From contig NZ_JVVM01000020.1 in NCBI RefSeq assembly GCF_001054325.1, forward strand, positions 248,001 through 312,000: a DNA stretch of 64,000 nt. Reading direction: 5' to 3'. Positions 45,702 to 54,670 of the stretch are shown piece by piece (position 1 is the stretch's first letter; the number at the start of each line of letters is the position of its first letter). A model generated the notes under the pieces. It was given only the letters and a program-made list of their open reading frames with translations. It had not been told where the DNA came from and did not search any database. The translations under genes were made by a program, and so were the position numbers. Source of the DNA: Corynebacterium vitaeruminis (GTDB lineage Bacteria; Actinomycetota; Actinomycetes; Mycobacteriales; Mycobacteriaceae).

Positions 45702-46940
45702 CTAGCTCACGCGAGCCTGCGGTATTTCGTCGTAATCGTCGTCGTCAAAGCTGTAATCGGTGTAGGCCAAATCAGCGAAATCTGGATCCTCATCATCAAG
45801 TTCAACCACTACGGCACCCGGACGGCGCAAACGCTGTGGGATACCCAGCTCGTCATCCTCGCGGTTACGCACACCCAGGCGGGCCATCTTCATACGGCGA
45901 ATCCGACGGGCGCGCAGTTCCTGCTCGGCACGCACGGTGCGACGCAGATTGACCAGGTAGAGAGTCATCAGGCCGACGCCAATAAGTGGAATCCACCAGG
46001 TCCAGCCACCGACGAAAACGGCGATAATAACCGTAACTGCGATGAACGCGGCCAGGCCAGCAACTGAGCGGCGACGGCGCGCAAAGCGAGTCTCCGCGTA
46101 GTGGGCATCTGAAATCGGGTCGAACCCACCACGGCCACGGCGCTTTTCAGCAAATGCGTAATCATCTTCGGTCAGGGTGTCATCAACAGCGACTGAGTCA
46201 TCGCTGGACTCGGCAGTGTAATCGCTGGCGTTCTCGACGGTCTCGTCGAGTTCTGCCTGCTCGTCCTCGATGTCAGCTGTCTCTGCAGCCTCCGACTCGG
46301 CTTCTGCATCAGCGTCCTCGGTGTCAACCTCAGCACCAGAATCAGCTTCAGCGTCAGTCTCAACGGCATCTTCGAACATCAGGTCATCGGCGTCGACGAA
46401 TTGACGGCGAACGTCCATGCTCACATCAGAAGTGGACTCATCGGCACGAACAGCATCACCCTCGGCGGAGGCGGCGACGGAATCAGATTCAGCATCCTCG
46501 TCATCGGAGACGTCCATGTCAGAGTGGTCAACGGGCTCAGCAGCGGTTTCCTCGTTCGCGAAATCATCCACCTGCGGAGTCTCATCCTCCGCATCTGCTG
46601 CTTCCAACTCGTAGACGATATCGCCGTCAACGACGGCCGGGTCGGCCGCCTCGTCCACGGTGTCGTCGATAAGCACGTCGCTGACATCGAAGTCATCGTC
46701 GACCTGCGCGTCGACGGTTTCGAGAGAGTCGTCGACCTCTTCAGTCACGCGCACGTCCGACTTCTTGAAAGACGGACGACGACGCGTCGTGGCCAGCTCC
46801 TCGCCACCGCGATGCAGCACCCGAGTCTTGCCCAGCGCATCGGAGGTACGACGAATCGGCTTGCGCGTATTGACCACCAGCGGGGCCAGCACAAACAGCC
46901 ACAGTACAACGATGAGTATCAGCAACAGTGAAGTTGACAT
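45702..46940 (-). CDS. glpR: Gephyrin-like receptor GlpR, membrane division protein
   Basis: A 412-residue protein with an N-terminal membrane segment (LLLILIVVLWLFVLAPLVV), an extremely acidic middle region (about residues 65-250, for example EEVDDSLETVDAQVDDDFDV), two further spans (FIAVTVIIAVFVGGWTWWI, LIGVGLMTLYLVNL) and an acidic C-terminus. It matches GlpR, described in C. glutamicum as the membrane receptor that recruits the MoeA-like Glp protein to the division site. The genes glp, rimJ and glpR lie together here, in that transcription order. Alternative annotation would be a plain acidic membrane protein; gene order makes GlpR likely. Confidence 0.78.
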   Translation of the reverse strand: MSTSLLLILIVVLWLFVLAPLVVNTRKPIRRTSDALGKTRVLHRGGEELATTRRRPSFKKSDVRVTEEVDDSLETVDAQVDDDFDVSDVLIDDTVDEAADPAVVDGDIVYELEAADAEDETPQVDDFANEETAAEPVDHSDMDVSDDEDAESDSVAASAEGDAVRADESTSDVSMDVRRQFVDADDLMFEDAVETDAEADSGAEVDTEDADAEAESEAAETADIEDEQAELDETVENASDYTAESSDDSVAVDDTLTEDDYAFAEKRRGRGGFDPISDAHYAETRFARRRRSVAGLAAFIAVTVIIAVFVGGWTWWIPLIGVGLMTLYLVNLRRTVRAEQELRARRIRRMKMARLGVRNREDDELGIPQRLRRPGAVVVELDDEDPDFADLAYTDYSFDDDDYDEIPQARVS

Positions 46941-47112
46941 ATTTTGCGTCTCCTTGCGACTTCGCCCGGGGTTTCGCCGTCTCTCCCCGGCCCAAATACG
47001 CCACCCCCATGCCCTTCCACAGAGGCTTTTACGAAGGCAGAAGCGTATCTAGAGCGAACTCGCCCAATAGTAGAGTTGTCATAACCCTATCGGCGTGCGT
47101 TACTCAGACTAC

Positions 47113-47745
47113 TCAGGCGCGCCGCTGCGGTGGATATTTCTCCGCCTCTTCATATTGCGCGCGACCACTCGCCACGATCAGATCCACCGCGCTGTCCTCG
47201 CCCACGCGGGCATAGGTCAGATGATCGCGCCACGCGCCATCCATATGGAAGGCTTCCCGCGCCACGCCCTCGTGCTCGAACCCACAGTTTTCCAGCACGC
47301 GTATCGACGGGACATTGCTGTCCAACACGGTTGCTTCAATTCGGTGGACCCCAATTTTCTTGGCATAGTCAGATGCCAACGCCACTGCTGCAGTGGCAAC
47401 TCCCCCACATGTAAAGTCGCTGCCGACCCAGTAGCCAACCCAGGCGTGACCAACGGGGAAAGGTGTAATACCGCCGAGTGTGAGCATGCCAGCGAACTGG
47501 CCGTCTACCTCAATAGTGGAGACAATCATGTCTCCCGCAGCTTCTGAACGACGCCAACTGCGCAGGTTACGACGGAAGACAGATACCCTGTGAGCGCTAT
47601 CCCAATCGTCCTCGAGGGTTGGCTCCACGGGCCGCAAAATGAGCTCGTCGCGCAGCCGCATTGCCCGCCATGCAGGGGCATCAGAGCGCTCTGGCGCACG
47701 CAGGCGGACTCGGCCACCACTGGTGACTAGACGAGAAGTACGCAC
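47113..47745 (-). CDS. rimJ: GNAT acetyltransferase, RimJ-type
   Basis: A 210-residue GNAT-fold acetyltransferase like RimJ, which acetylates the N-terminus of ribosomal protein S5. The acetyl-CoA loop region is VGYWVGSDFTCGGVATAAVA, and EATVLDSNVPSIRVLENCGF is the usual C-terminal segment. The start is GTG at 47745. It sits between glp and glpR, 30 bases after glp on the same strand. Its true substrate may be related to that locus rather than to S5. Confidence 0.8.
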   Translation of the reverse strand: MRTSRLVTSGGRVRLRAPERSDAPAWRAMRLRDELILRPVEPTLEDDWDSAHRVSVFRRNLRSWRRSEAAGDMIVSTIEVDGQFAGMLTLGGITPFPVGHAWVGYWVGSDFTCGGVATAAVALASDYAKKIGVHRIEATVLDSNVPSIRVLENCGFEHEGVAREAFHMDGAWRDHLTYARVGEDSAVDLIVASGRAQYEEAEKYPPQRRA

Positions 47746-47775
47746 GGCAACAAAACTCGCGGTGGTGAGCTGAGG

Positions 47776-49047
47776 TTAAGCCTGGCGCGCCATGAACAGC
47801 ACGTCAACGACATCTCCCGGACGCACGTGAAGTACGTCTTCCGGGATCACGATCAGGCTGTTAGCTTCCGACATACCGGCCAAAAGGTGTGCTTGCGCAC
47901 CGCCGGAGCCTCCCAGCGGTTGCACCATGTACTCGCCGGTCTCACGGTCACGCATAAGCTGGCCACGGACGTACCCGCGGCGCTTTTCCGCCGACTCAAT
48001 CGGACCGATAGCGCGTGCGGTTACGGCGCGGCGGCGCGGGTTGCGCTTACCCAGCGCCAGGCGAATGAGCGGACGAACCATCACCTCAAAAACGACTAAT
48101 GCACCGACCGGATTCGATGGCAGGAGAAACGTTGGGATTTTGTCATCTCCCAGCACACCAAAGCCCTGGACCGAGCCAGGATGCATAGCGATGCGGGAAA
48201 CATCAACCTCGCCCAGTTCAGCCAGAACACGGCGGATCTGCTCTCCCGCGGCACCGCCGACTGCCCCCGTAATGACCAGGAGTTCACTGCGAATGAGCTG
48301 GCCTTCGATGATTTCCCGAATGCGACGGGGTTCACCGGTGGCAATCCCCACTCGGTGTACCTCAGCTCCAGCATCGCGGCCAGCTGCTGCCAGCGCGTAG
48401 GAGTTGACATCGTAGACCTGGCCGAGCCCCGGGGTGCGGTCGACATCGACCAACTCATTACCAATGGAAATCACGGACATACGCGGCTTGGGGTGCACCA
48501 GAACCTTCGAACGCCCCACCGCTGCCAGCAATCCAACCTGGGACGGCGAAATTACCGAGTCCAAGGACACCGCCACGTCACCCGGCTGCACATCATCGCC
48601 GACCTTGCGCACAAAGTCACCGGAGTAGACCGGATGGAGAACATTAACTCGGCGGCCACCGCGATCGGTCCAGTTTAGGGGCACAACGGCGTCGGCAAGC
48701 GATGGCAGCGGCGCGCCGGTTTGAACACGCACGGCCTGCTTCGGCTGTAGGCGCATCGGGTGATGCGAACCGGCCGTCACCTCACCGACGACGGGCAGCT
48801 CGACCTCACGAAAGTCGACATCACTCTGACGCGCATCCGGATGCAAAGAACCCGATTCGCCGATGATATCGACAGCGCGTACCGCATAACCATCGATGGC
48901 GGACTGCACGAATCCCGGCAACGGCTGCTCAGCAATGACATCTTCAGCGCACAGCATGCCGAGGGACTCCGAAATAGCAACGCGCACAGGATCAGGCATC
49001 ACAGCGTGCGCGGTGATTGCCGCCAACTGTTCTTCCACAGAACGCAT
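47776..49047 (-). CDS. glp: Gephyrin-like protein Glp (MoeA paralog)
   Basis: A 423-residue MoeA/gephyrin-fold protein: SALPGFVQSAIDGYAVRA-type linker (QPLPGFVQSAIDGYAVRA), GEVTAGSHHPMRLQPKQAVR, the C-terminal HPGSVQGFGVLGDDKIPTFL and LPSNPVGALVVFEVMVRPLI. MoeA inserts molybdenum into molybdopterin, but the corynebacterial paralog Glp acts in cell division together with Wag31 and GlpR. The neighbours here are galU upstream and rimJ-glpR downstream, as in the described glp locus, and no other molybdenum genes adjoin it apart from mog 3.5 kb away. So Glp is preferred over a metabolic MoeA. Confidence 0.8.
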   Translation of the reverse strand: MRSVEEQLAAITAHAVMPDPVRVAISESLGMLCAEDVIAEQPLPGFVQSAIDGYAVRAVDIIGESGSLHPDARQSDVDFREVELPVVGEVTAGSHHPMRLQPKQAVRVQTGAPLPSLADAVVPLNWTDRGGRRVNVLHPVYSGDFVRKVGDDVQPGDVAVSLDSVISPSQVGLLAAVGRSKVLVHPKPRMSVISIGNELVDVDRTPGLGQVYDVNSYALAAAGRDAGAEVHRVGIATGEPRRIREIIEGQLIRSELLVITGAVGGAAGEQIRRVLAELGEVDVSRIAMHPGSVQGFGVLGDDKIPTFLLPSNPVGALVVFEVMVRPLIRLALGKRNPRRRAVTARAIGPIESAEKRRGYVRGQLMRDRETGEYMVQPLGGSGGAQAHLLAGMSEANSLIVIPEDVLHVRPGDVVDVLFMARQA

Positions 49048-49126
49048 GATTTACCTTCCTCGGCACCAACCCGCGGTGCGCTTCATTGCTATTCAGCTTT
49101 TCAGTACAGGCCCTTATATAAAGACT

Positions 49127-50101
49127 TTAAGCCTGTTCATCCTGTGCCAGTCGCTGCTGCATGTAGTCGCGCAGCCCCTCGCCGTAGTCCGGATGCCTGA
49201 GTCCAAAGTCTACGCAAGCGCGAATGAAGCCACCAGGATTTCCCAGGTCATGACGGAAACCCTTGTGGACAACCACATGGACCGGATGCCCTTCCTGAAT
49301 CAGCAGCTCAATCGCATCGGTGAGCTGGTATTCACCACCCTTACCGCGCGGAATACGGCGCAGTGCATCGAAGATGGCGCGATCCAGCAGGTATCGCCCG
49401 ACTGCGACGAAGTTCGACGGAGCATCGGCGGGATCTGGCTTTTCCACCATGCCCTTGACACGCTTCACATCGTCCCAATCATCAGCGTCGGCTGCGTTTT
49501 CACCGAGCTCACCCGACTCCGCCGGGGTGGCGTCCTCAATATCGAAAACACCGTAGTTGTAGACCTCTTCGTGTGGAATTTCCAACGCACACAGCACCGA
49601 GCCACCGAAGCGCTCGCGCACTTCCGTCATGCGATCCATCACGCCCACTGGGAGCACAAGATCGTCGGGAAGCATGACAGCAACGCTGTCCTCATCGTCT
49701 GCGAGCAGCGGCTCTGCGACCAGCACTGCATGCCCCAGGCCCAGCGGTCGATCCTGGACCACGGACTCCACACGAATGACCTCGGTGGCGCGGCGTACTT
49801 TCGCTGCAATTTTGTCCTTGCCACGCTCGGCGAGCGTCTGCTCAAGATCCGGGCGTGGGTCGAAATGCCCGAGCACCCCATCCTTACTCGGTGCCGTGAC
49901 AATAGCCAGGCGTTGCGCACCACTGGCGGCGGCCTCTTCAGCAATCATCTCGATGCCCGGCGTGTCAACCACGGGCAGCAATTCTTTCGGCACTGTCTTG
50001 GTAGCAGGCAAGAATCGCGTACCCATGCCCGCGGCGGGAACGATGACAGTTCGAACCGGAGTAGTCATGTCCGAACCAGACTCTTTAGACGATGAGACCA
50101 T
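49127..50101 (-). CDS. galU: UTP-glucose-1-phosphate uridylyltransferase
   Basis: Makes UDP-glucose from UTP and glucose-1-phosphate, for trehalose, cell-wall sugars and glycogen. The 324-residue product has VIVPAAGMGTRFLPATKTVP with the nucleotide-binding loop and PKELLPVVDTPGIEMIAEEA, then EKPDPADAPSNFVAVGRYLL. The frame starts at ATG 50101 (MVSSSKESG); ATG 50068 (MTTPVRT) is an alternative and neither has a strong ribosome site. It is the first gene of the leftward glp-rimJ-glpR group and is divergent from the folate gene. Confidence 0.93.
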   Translation of the reverse strand: MVSSSKESGSDMTTPVRTVIVPAAGMGTRFLPATKTVPKELLPVVDTPGIEMIAEEAAASGAQRLAIVTAPSKDGVLGHFDPRPDLEQTLAERGKDKIAAKVRRATEVIRVESVVQDRPLGLGHAVLVAEPLLADDEDSVAVMLPDDLVLPVGVMDRMTEVRERFGGSVLCALEIPHEEVYNYGVFDIEDATPAESGELGENAADADDWDDVKRVKGMVEKPDPADAPSNFVAVGRYLLDRAIFDALRRIPRGKGGEYQLTDAIELLIQEGHPVHVVVHKGFRHDLGNPGGFIRACVDFGLRHPDYGEGLRDYMQQRLAQDEQA

Positions 50102-50233
50102 AAAGGCAACGATACCTATATAACTTCCATTTGCTCGGAGGCTGACCCCTCTTTTTCAGCGCATTAATCAGAAATTTTCTCACGGCGCAACGACCGAGTC
50201 CGCTCCCACACCTGGCAGAGTAGGTTTACAGGT

Positions 50234-50905
50234 ATGGCTCCGCTTCCCGAAACCACGTCCGACCTCAAAGCCCAGACCCGGCGCGAGGTACTCGTCGCCC
50301 GCGCCGCCAAGAAACAGCATGAACGCATGCTTGACGACGAAGCCCTCGTACAGCGGTTGCAAAAATGGGTGTCCACCACCGTCGGCGACCTGACGAATCC
50401 CGTCATTGCCGCCTATGTCCCCGCTGGTGACGAGCCAGGCGCGAGCGTTTCCAGTTCGACTGATGGTGAGCCCGGCCAGGGCTTTGTGGAGGCTCTCGCC
50501 AACGCGGTTCCCGGAGCACGAATTCTGCTTCCCGTCTGCCCGCCCGGTCCGCCACAGCCGCTGCACTGGGGTTACTACAATGGCAGCTTCCACGTGGGGC
50601 GATTTGGCCTCTTGGAACCGGTTTCTGCGGAAAGCGCCGCTGGCCCAGCTGAGCTGGGTGCCGCCGACGTGATCATTCTTCCTGCAGTTGCGGCCGACCC
50701 TGCAACCGGGATGCGGTTAGGACGAGGCGCTGGATATTACGATCGCAGCTTGGCTTTTGCCCGTCGTGACGGTGATGCGAACAGGGCGAGAGCTGCCATC
50801 GCTGTTGCGGTTTTCGACACCGAGTTGCGCACGGGTCTTGCCTACGATGACCACGACGTTCCCGCCGATTATGTGATTACGCCGACTAGGGTTTCGCAGA
50901 TTTAA
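50234..50905 (+). CDS. 5-formyltetrahydrofolate cyclo-ligase
   Basis: Converts 5-formyl-THF to 5,10-methenyl-THF with ATP, returning folate to the active pool. The 223-residue product has the family block MRLGRGAGYYDRSLAF near residue 165, LKAQTRREVLVARAAKKQ near the start for ATP binding, and FDTELR near the end. It precedes the SAF gene and mscL by short gaps and is divergent from galU, the actinobacterial arrangement. Confidence 0.93.
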   Translation: MAPLPETTSDLKAQTRREVLVARAAKKQHERMLDDEALVQRLQKWVSTTVGDLTNPVIAAYVPAGDEPGASVSSSTDGEPGQGFVEALANAVPGARILLPVCPPGPPQPLHWGYYNGSFHVGRFGLLEPVSAESAAGPAELGAADVIILPAVAADPATGMRLGRGAGYYDRSLAFARRDGDANRARAAIAVAVFDTELRTGLAYDDHDVPADYVITPTRVSQI

Positions 50906-50941
50906 TGGAACCAATTGCGGGTTTTTCGCGCCTAACTTAAT

Positions 50942-51556
50942 ATGAGTCCAAAAAATTCGTCCCGGTTTTCACTTCGATTCCGAAAGCCCCGCCCCACAAC
51001 TATTCGGCGCACCGTTGCACTCACTGTTTTCCTGTGCGCAGTCGGGCTGGCTGCGGTGGAGTCATTAACACCCCGCAGTGGCCACGTTCGGGTAGTGATC
51101 AGCGCCAAGTCCATTGCCGCTGGCGCATCGATTGCGGAGCAAGATGTGACTATCAAGGACATTCCACGGGACCTCGTTCCCAGCGGCGCCGTAACAGACA
51201 TTACTTCTGCACAGGGGCGCACTCTGGCCACAGGCATGTCACCGGGAGAGATACTTACAGATCAGCGAATGGTCGGCCCTTCGCTTGCCAGGTCGCTGTC
51301 CGGATCGTCGGAAAGCAAAATTATTGCCATCACCTTGGCTGATACGGGCATTGTGTCTGCTCTTCGCACTGGTGACAGCGTGGATATTGTGTCGACCGCG
51401 GATGAGCGCGGGATGGCGGCACCGCTTGCACACGGGGCGAGAGTGGTCAACATCGTCGACGATGAGGTGGTTTTGGTTGCACTGCCCACCGGCGCTGCGG
51501 AGGTGGTGGCGGCGACATCGCTGGCATCCCCGCTCACACTGTTACTCGCGGGATAG
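50942..51556 (+). CDS. SAF-domain membrane-anchored protein (CpaB-like)
   Basis: A 204-residue protein with one N-terminal membrane segment (RTVALTVFLCAVGLAAVESL) and an exported SAF domain (VRVVISAKSIAAGASIAEQD, DIPRDLVPSGAV, GRTLATGMSPGEILTDQRM). The family is related to CpaB/RcpC of pilus systems, but no pilus gene is present. Its function is unknown. It follows the cyclo-ligase by 36 bases and may share its transcript. Confidence 0.8.
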   Translation: MSPKNSSRFSLRFRKPRPTTIRRTVALTVFLCAVGLAAVESLTPRSGHVRVVISAKSIAAGASIAEQDVTIKDIPRDLVPSGAVTDITSAQGRTLATGMSPGEILTDQRMVGPSLARSLSGSSESKIIAITLADTGIVSALRTGDSVDIVSTADERGMAAPLAHGARVVNIVDDEVVLVALPTGAAEVVAATSLASPLTLLLAG

Positions 51557-51621
51557 TGACCAAAATCTCACTAGTTATAAAATTTTATGGCCCTGAACAG
51601 CGCTTTTCATAGAAAGTTGAC

Positions 51622-51651
51622 TTGTCCTACAACTCCGCGTGAGGCTACAAT
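51622..51651 (+). promoter_or_regulatory. Candidate mscL promoter
   Basis: TACAAT (51646-51651) with TTGTCC (51622-51627) 18 bases upstream gives a reasonable corynebacterial promoter in the 250-base gap before mscL. The leader would be about 150 bases. Nothing else is recognisable in 51557-51807. Confidence 0.35.
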
Positions 51652-51807
51652 GGTCAGGCAATTCAAAACTACGATTAGAGCTGAGAAGAGTGGCACTGCC
51701 AAACAACGCACTGCTCCGTTTCTCAAATCGTATGGGCCTGCACTGAGCAACGCGATGACTCACAGGTCTCGTTTGGTTTGTTCCGTTTCTACAGAAGGAA
51801 ATTTCCT

Positions 51808-52224
51808 ATGCTTAAGGGCTTTAAAGAGTTCATCATGCGCGGCAACGTCATCGACCTGGCGGTCGGTGTTGTCATCGGTGCTGCGTTCACCGCAATCGTC
51901 ACTGCTTTCACCGACAGCCTGCTCGAGCCGCTGCTGAACGCCATCGGCGGCGCTGAGGTCACTGGCCTTGGCTTCGAAATCATCAGCGGCAACCCGTCGA
52001 CCTACCTTGACTTCGCAGCTGTCATCACCGCAGTAATCAACTTCCTGTTGGTCGCAGCCGTCGTCTACTTCATCATCGTTGCTCCGATGAACAAGTTCAA
52101 CGAGATGCGTGAAGCTCGTCTGGAAACCTCCGCTGAGCCGGAGGTCACCGAGGCTGACCTGCTGACTGAGATTCGTGACCTGCTGGCAGAGCAGAACAGC
52201 AAGCCGTCATCGGGACTGAACTAG
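51808..52224 (+). CDS. mscL: Large-conductance mechanosensitive channel
   Basis: Opens under membrane tension to let solutes out during hypo-osmotic shock. The 138-residue product begins MLKGFKEFIMRGNVIDLAVG, then VVIGAAFTAIVTAFTDSLLE (first span and pore) and LLVAAVVYFIIVAPMNKF (second span), with a charged C-terminal helix (EADLLTEIRDLLAEQ). The ATG at 51808 has GAAGGAAA upstream; the frame runs ten codons further upstream without need. A terminator follows the stop by about 50 bases. Confidence 0.96.
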   Translation: MLKGFKEFIMRGNVIDLAVGVVIGAAFTAIVTAFTDSLLEPLLNAIGGAEVTGLGFEIISGNPSTYLDFAAVITAVINFLLVAAVVYFIIVAPMNKFNEMREARLETSAEPEVTEADLLTEIRDLLAEQNSKPSSGLN

Positions 52225-52277
52225 CCTCTAGCTGCTAGCTGCGGGCTTCTGACAAGAAGCTAACTAACGCCTTTTAC

Positions 52278-52309
52278 ACAGCGCTCATCCCCAATGGGGT
52301 GGGCGCTGT
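52278..52309. terminator. Terminator after mscL, overlapping the next gene's 3' end
   Basis: ACAGCGC (52278-52284) and CATCCCC pair with GGGGTGG and GCGCTGT (52303-52309), followed by TTTTG. The stem contains the last codons of the convergent 72-residue gene. Confidence 0.85.
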
Positions 52310-52503
52310 TTTGTCCAGTAGTCCGCATCAAAATCACGAGCATCTTCGGGTGATTCATCGTGATAGCGCACTGTGCGCGCAGTTTTCACGCTGCGTGACT
52401 GGACAAAGTTTTTCGCCGGTGCGCCTGCGCGACGACGCTGCCTACGGCGGCCACTGTGCGGAGCAGCTTGCTCGGGCTGATCGGGCTGCTTAGCGTCGCC
52501 CAT
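52285..52503 (-). CDS. Conserved small basic hypothetical protein
   Basis: A 72-residue protein with a very basic N-terminal half (HSGRRRQRRRAGAPAKNF) and an acidic C-terminal half (YHDESPEDARDFDADYWTKQ). I recognise it as a small protein seen next to mog in corynebacteria but know no function. It begins three bases after the mog stop and is probably in the same operon. Its last codons fall inside the mscL terminator. Confidence 0.65.
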   Translation of the reverse strand: MGDAKQPDQPEQAAPHSGRRRQRRRAGAPAKNFVQSRSVKTARTVRYHDESPEDARDFDADYWTKQRPPHWG

Positions 52504-52505
52504 TC

Positions 52506-53051
52506 CTAGACGCTCCAGCGGCAGAGGTCCTCAAGCACATGAGAGACCAGCGGAAGAATGGTGGCCATGCCATCGCGCACTGCAGCGCGAGACTCCGCGA
52601 GGTTGATAATTACCGTCTGGCCGGACACACCAGCCAAACCGCGGGACAGCCCCGCATCCAAGGCTCCAGCTCCCATACCGGAGTTACGAATAGCCTGCTC
52701 GATGCCCTGCAGTCGAACATCGAGAACCTTGCGGGTGGCATCCGGCGTCTTCGCACGGGGGCCAACACCAACACCGCCAAGCGTGACAACCAAATCCGCG
52801 CCACCAACGACGGCAGTATCAAGAGCCTTCCGAATTTCACGCTTCACTGCGCCCGTGCTGACCACCGCATCGACCGAGTAGCCGTCTTCTTCCAACAGCT
52901 CAACCATGAGCGAAGCCGCATCATCCGGATTCTCGAAATGATCGCCCACTAGAACAACAAACGCATTTCGGACCTGGCCGTCATCATTGATTAAACGCTC
53001 CATCTCAGCGAGGTTAACGTCACTGGGCTCAGTGCTCACGGTTTCACTCAT
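52506..53051 (-). CDS. mog: Molybdenum cofactor protein, MogA/MoaB family
   Basis: A 181-residue member of the MoaB/Mog family, which adenylates molybdopterin. TLGGVGVGPRAKTPDATRKV is the nucleotide-binding segment (the usual TGGTG is LGGVG), and GAGALDAGLSRGLAGVSGQT contains the conserved LSR. The VTLGGVG variant and the HtrA neighbour match the mycobacterial pepD-moaB2 arrangement. ATG 53051 (MSETVSTEPS) is preferred; GTG 53075 would add eight residues. It lies downstream of the HtrA gene. Confidence 0.85.
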   Translation of the reverse strand: MSETVSTEPSDVNLAEMERLINDDGQVRNAFVVLVGDHFENPDDAASLMVELLEEDGYSVDAVVSTGAVKREIRKALDTAVVGGADLVVTLGGVGVGPRAKTPDATRKVLDVRLQGIEQAIRNSGMGAGALDAGLSRGLAGVSGQTVIINLAESRAAVRDGMATILPLVSHVLEDLCRWSV

Positions 53052-53146
53052 CTGCTCTATCTCGCTTTCTGCCACAGCTATTCACTCGAAGTTTCACTCG
53101 AAAACTCTTCCACAGATGGTGAGGGAATACTCCACCACGCTGCCAA

Positions 53147-54466
53147 TCAATCCTGGCCTTCTGCCAGGGTGACATCGACCGTTCGCTCGTTGCCGCCTCG
53201 CTCATCTGTAACTGTAAGTGTGACAGAATCCCCGATTCGATGCGACCGAATGGCCGCAATTAGCGCAACGCCGTTGTCAAGTGTGCGGTCATCAACCTTG
53301 GTAATCAGGTCACCGTCTTTCAGCCCCGCTTTATCGGCTGGACCGCCCGGTGTTACCTCTCGCACCAGCGCACCACGGGCAATCGGACGCGAATCAATCT
53401 GGGCACCAATGACAGGCATCCGCGCCTTGCCGGAATCAATCAAATCTTCCGCTATCCGACGAGCCTGATTAACCGGAATTGCGAAACCAAGGCCAATACT
53501 TCCCGCCTGCTCCGAGCCCTCACTGTTAGAGGCGATCACACTGGGCACACCGATGAGGTTGCCTTCCATATCCACTAGCGCTCCACCGGAGTTACCCGGA
53601 TTAATCGCTGCATCGGTCTGAATCGCATCAATGACCGAGGACTGACCATCCTCACCAGCAGCAGTGACCGGGCGGTTCTTTGCGGAGACAATGCCCTGCG
53701 TGACAGTGGAGGTCAGTCCCAGTGGCGAACCGACGGCCACCACTTCCTGGCCAACCTGAACCTGCGAGGAATTGCCCAGCGAAATTGGGCGCAGCCCGTT
53801 GACACCTTCAATTCGAATAACGGCAATATCAGTGGCTGCGTCCCCTGCAACCAGGGTGGCCGGGTGCGTCGTGCCGTCGGAAAGCAGGACTTCCATATGT
53901 GCGTCCGGGCCCGCACCTGCGACAACGTGATTATTCGTCAGCACCAGGCCGTCAGACGACAGAATGGAACCTGACCCCGAAGCCATACCCCGCTCCGAGG
54001 CAGTGGTGATGGAGACGACACTGGGAAGGACCTTCTGTGCGACCTTCTCCACTGACCCCTCAGCTGCTGCTACCTGGCGGGTTTCCGCAGGCTTATCCAG
54101 CGCGTTGTCCGCGGGGACTGACGGCTGCGAGCTGTGAACCACCCATGCGCCGACGCCACCGCCAATACCGGCCGAGCACAGCATCAGTGCAGCAACTGCC
54201 AGCGCCCCCATCCCCTTAGCGCCCTGAGAGCCCTTGGTCTTTTGCTTTCCGGCTGCAACTTCCCACTCCGATCCGCCTCCGTATGCGCCGTTCGGCTGAG
54301 GCGGGATGCTGTTGTAGTGGGAATCCTCCCAACCGTGATCATTGGCGGAAAACTGGTTCGTTTGACCAGCATCCCCGATGGCACGGTTCCCGCTGAAGTT
54401 GTGAGATTGCGGCGAGTAATGGCCCCGCCCATCTCCCCGCGAGGAATCGTTGAAAGAGTTGCTCAT
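53147..54466 (-). CDS. HtrA-like membrane serine protease (PepD type)
   Basis: A 439-residue envelope protease. A low-complexity cytoplasmic tail (residues 1-85) is followed by a span (GALAVAALMLCSAGIGGGVG), a trypsin-like domain with the triad His in LTNNHVVAG, Asp in DAATDIAVIRI and Ser in NPGNSGGALV, and a C-terminal PDZ domain (LVREVTPGGPADKAGLKDGD). It corresponds to mycobacterial PepD, which is controlled by MprAB and handles misfolded envelope proteins. ATG 54466 (MSNSFNDSS) is chosen; the frame extends 32 codons upstream without conservation. The gap to mprB is 204 bases and may hold a promoter responding to MprA. Confidence 0.92.
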   Translation of the reverse strand: MSNSFNDSSRGDGRGHYSPQSHNFSGNRAIGDAGQTNQFSANDHGWEDSHYNSIPPQPNGAYGGGSEWEVAAGKQKTKGSQGAKGMGALAVAALMLCSAGIGGGVGAWVVHSSQPSVPADNALDKPAETRQVAAAEGSVEKVAQKVLPSVVSITTASERGMASGSGSILSSDGLVLTNNHVVAGAGPDAHMEVLLSDGTTHPATLVAGDAATDIAVIRIEGVNGLRPISLGNSSQVQVGQEVVAVGSPLGLTSTVTQGIVSAKNRPVTAAGEDGQSSVIDAIQTDAAINPGNSGGALVDMEGNLIGVPSVIASNSEGSEQAGSIGLGFAIPVNQARRIAEDLIDSGKARMPVIGAQIDSRPIARGALVREVTPGGPADKAGLKDGDLITKVDDRTLDNGVALIAAIRSHRIGDSVTLTVTDERGGNERTVDVTLAEGQD

Positions 54467-54670
54467 ACGTAATACCTTGCACTGTCTGTCTAACAATTGG
54501 CTGAGAACAGTCTGCGGTCTCGCCGATAATTCACCCAATGAAACACCGATTCCCCGCCACACGCTGCCTTAAAAGACCGTGTACTGCGGGGATTACACCA
54601 GTGTTGACGTGGGACTATGCGTTCCTAGCGAGGCCTTCGCGCCGGTTCTCCGAGCGATGCTTCAAAAATG

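Noticed and set aside
48896-50095. Plus-strand frame of 399 codons
   Set aside because: Antisense to glp and galU; no family resemblance.
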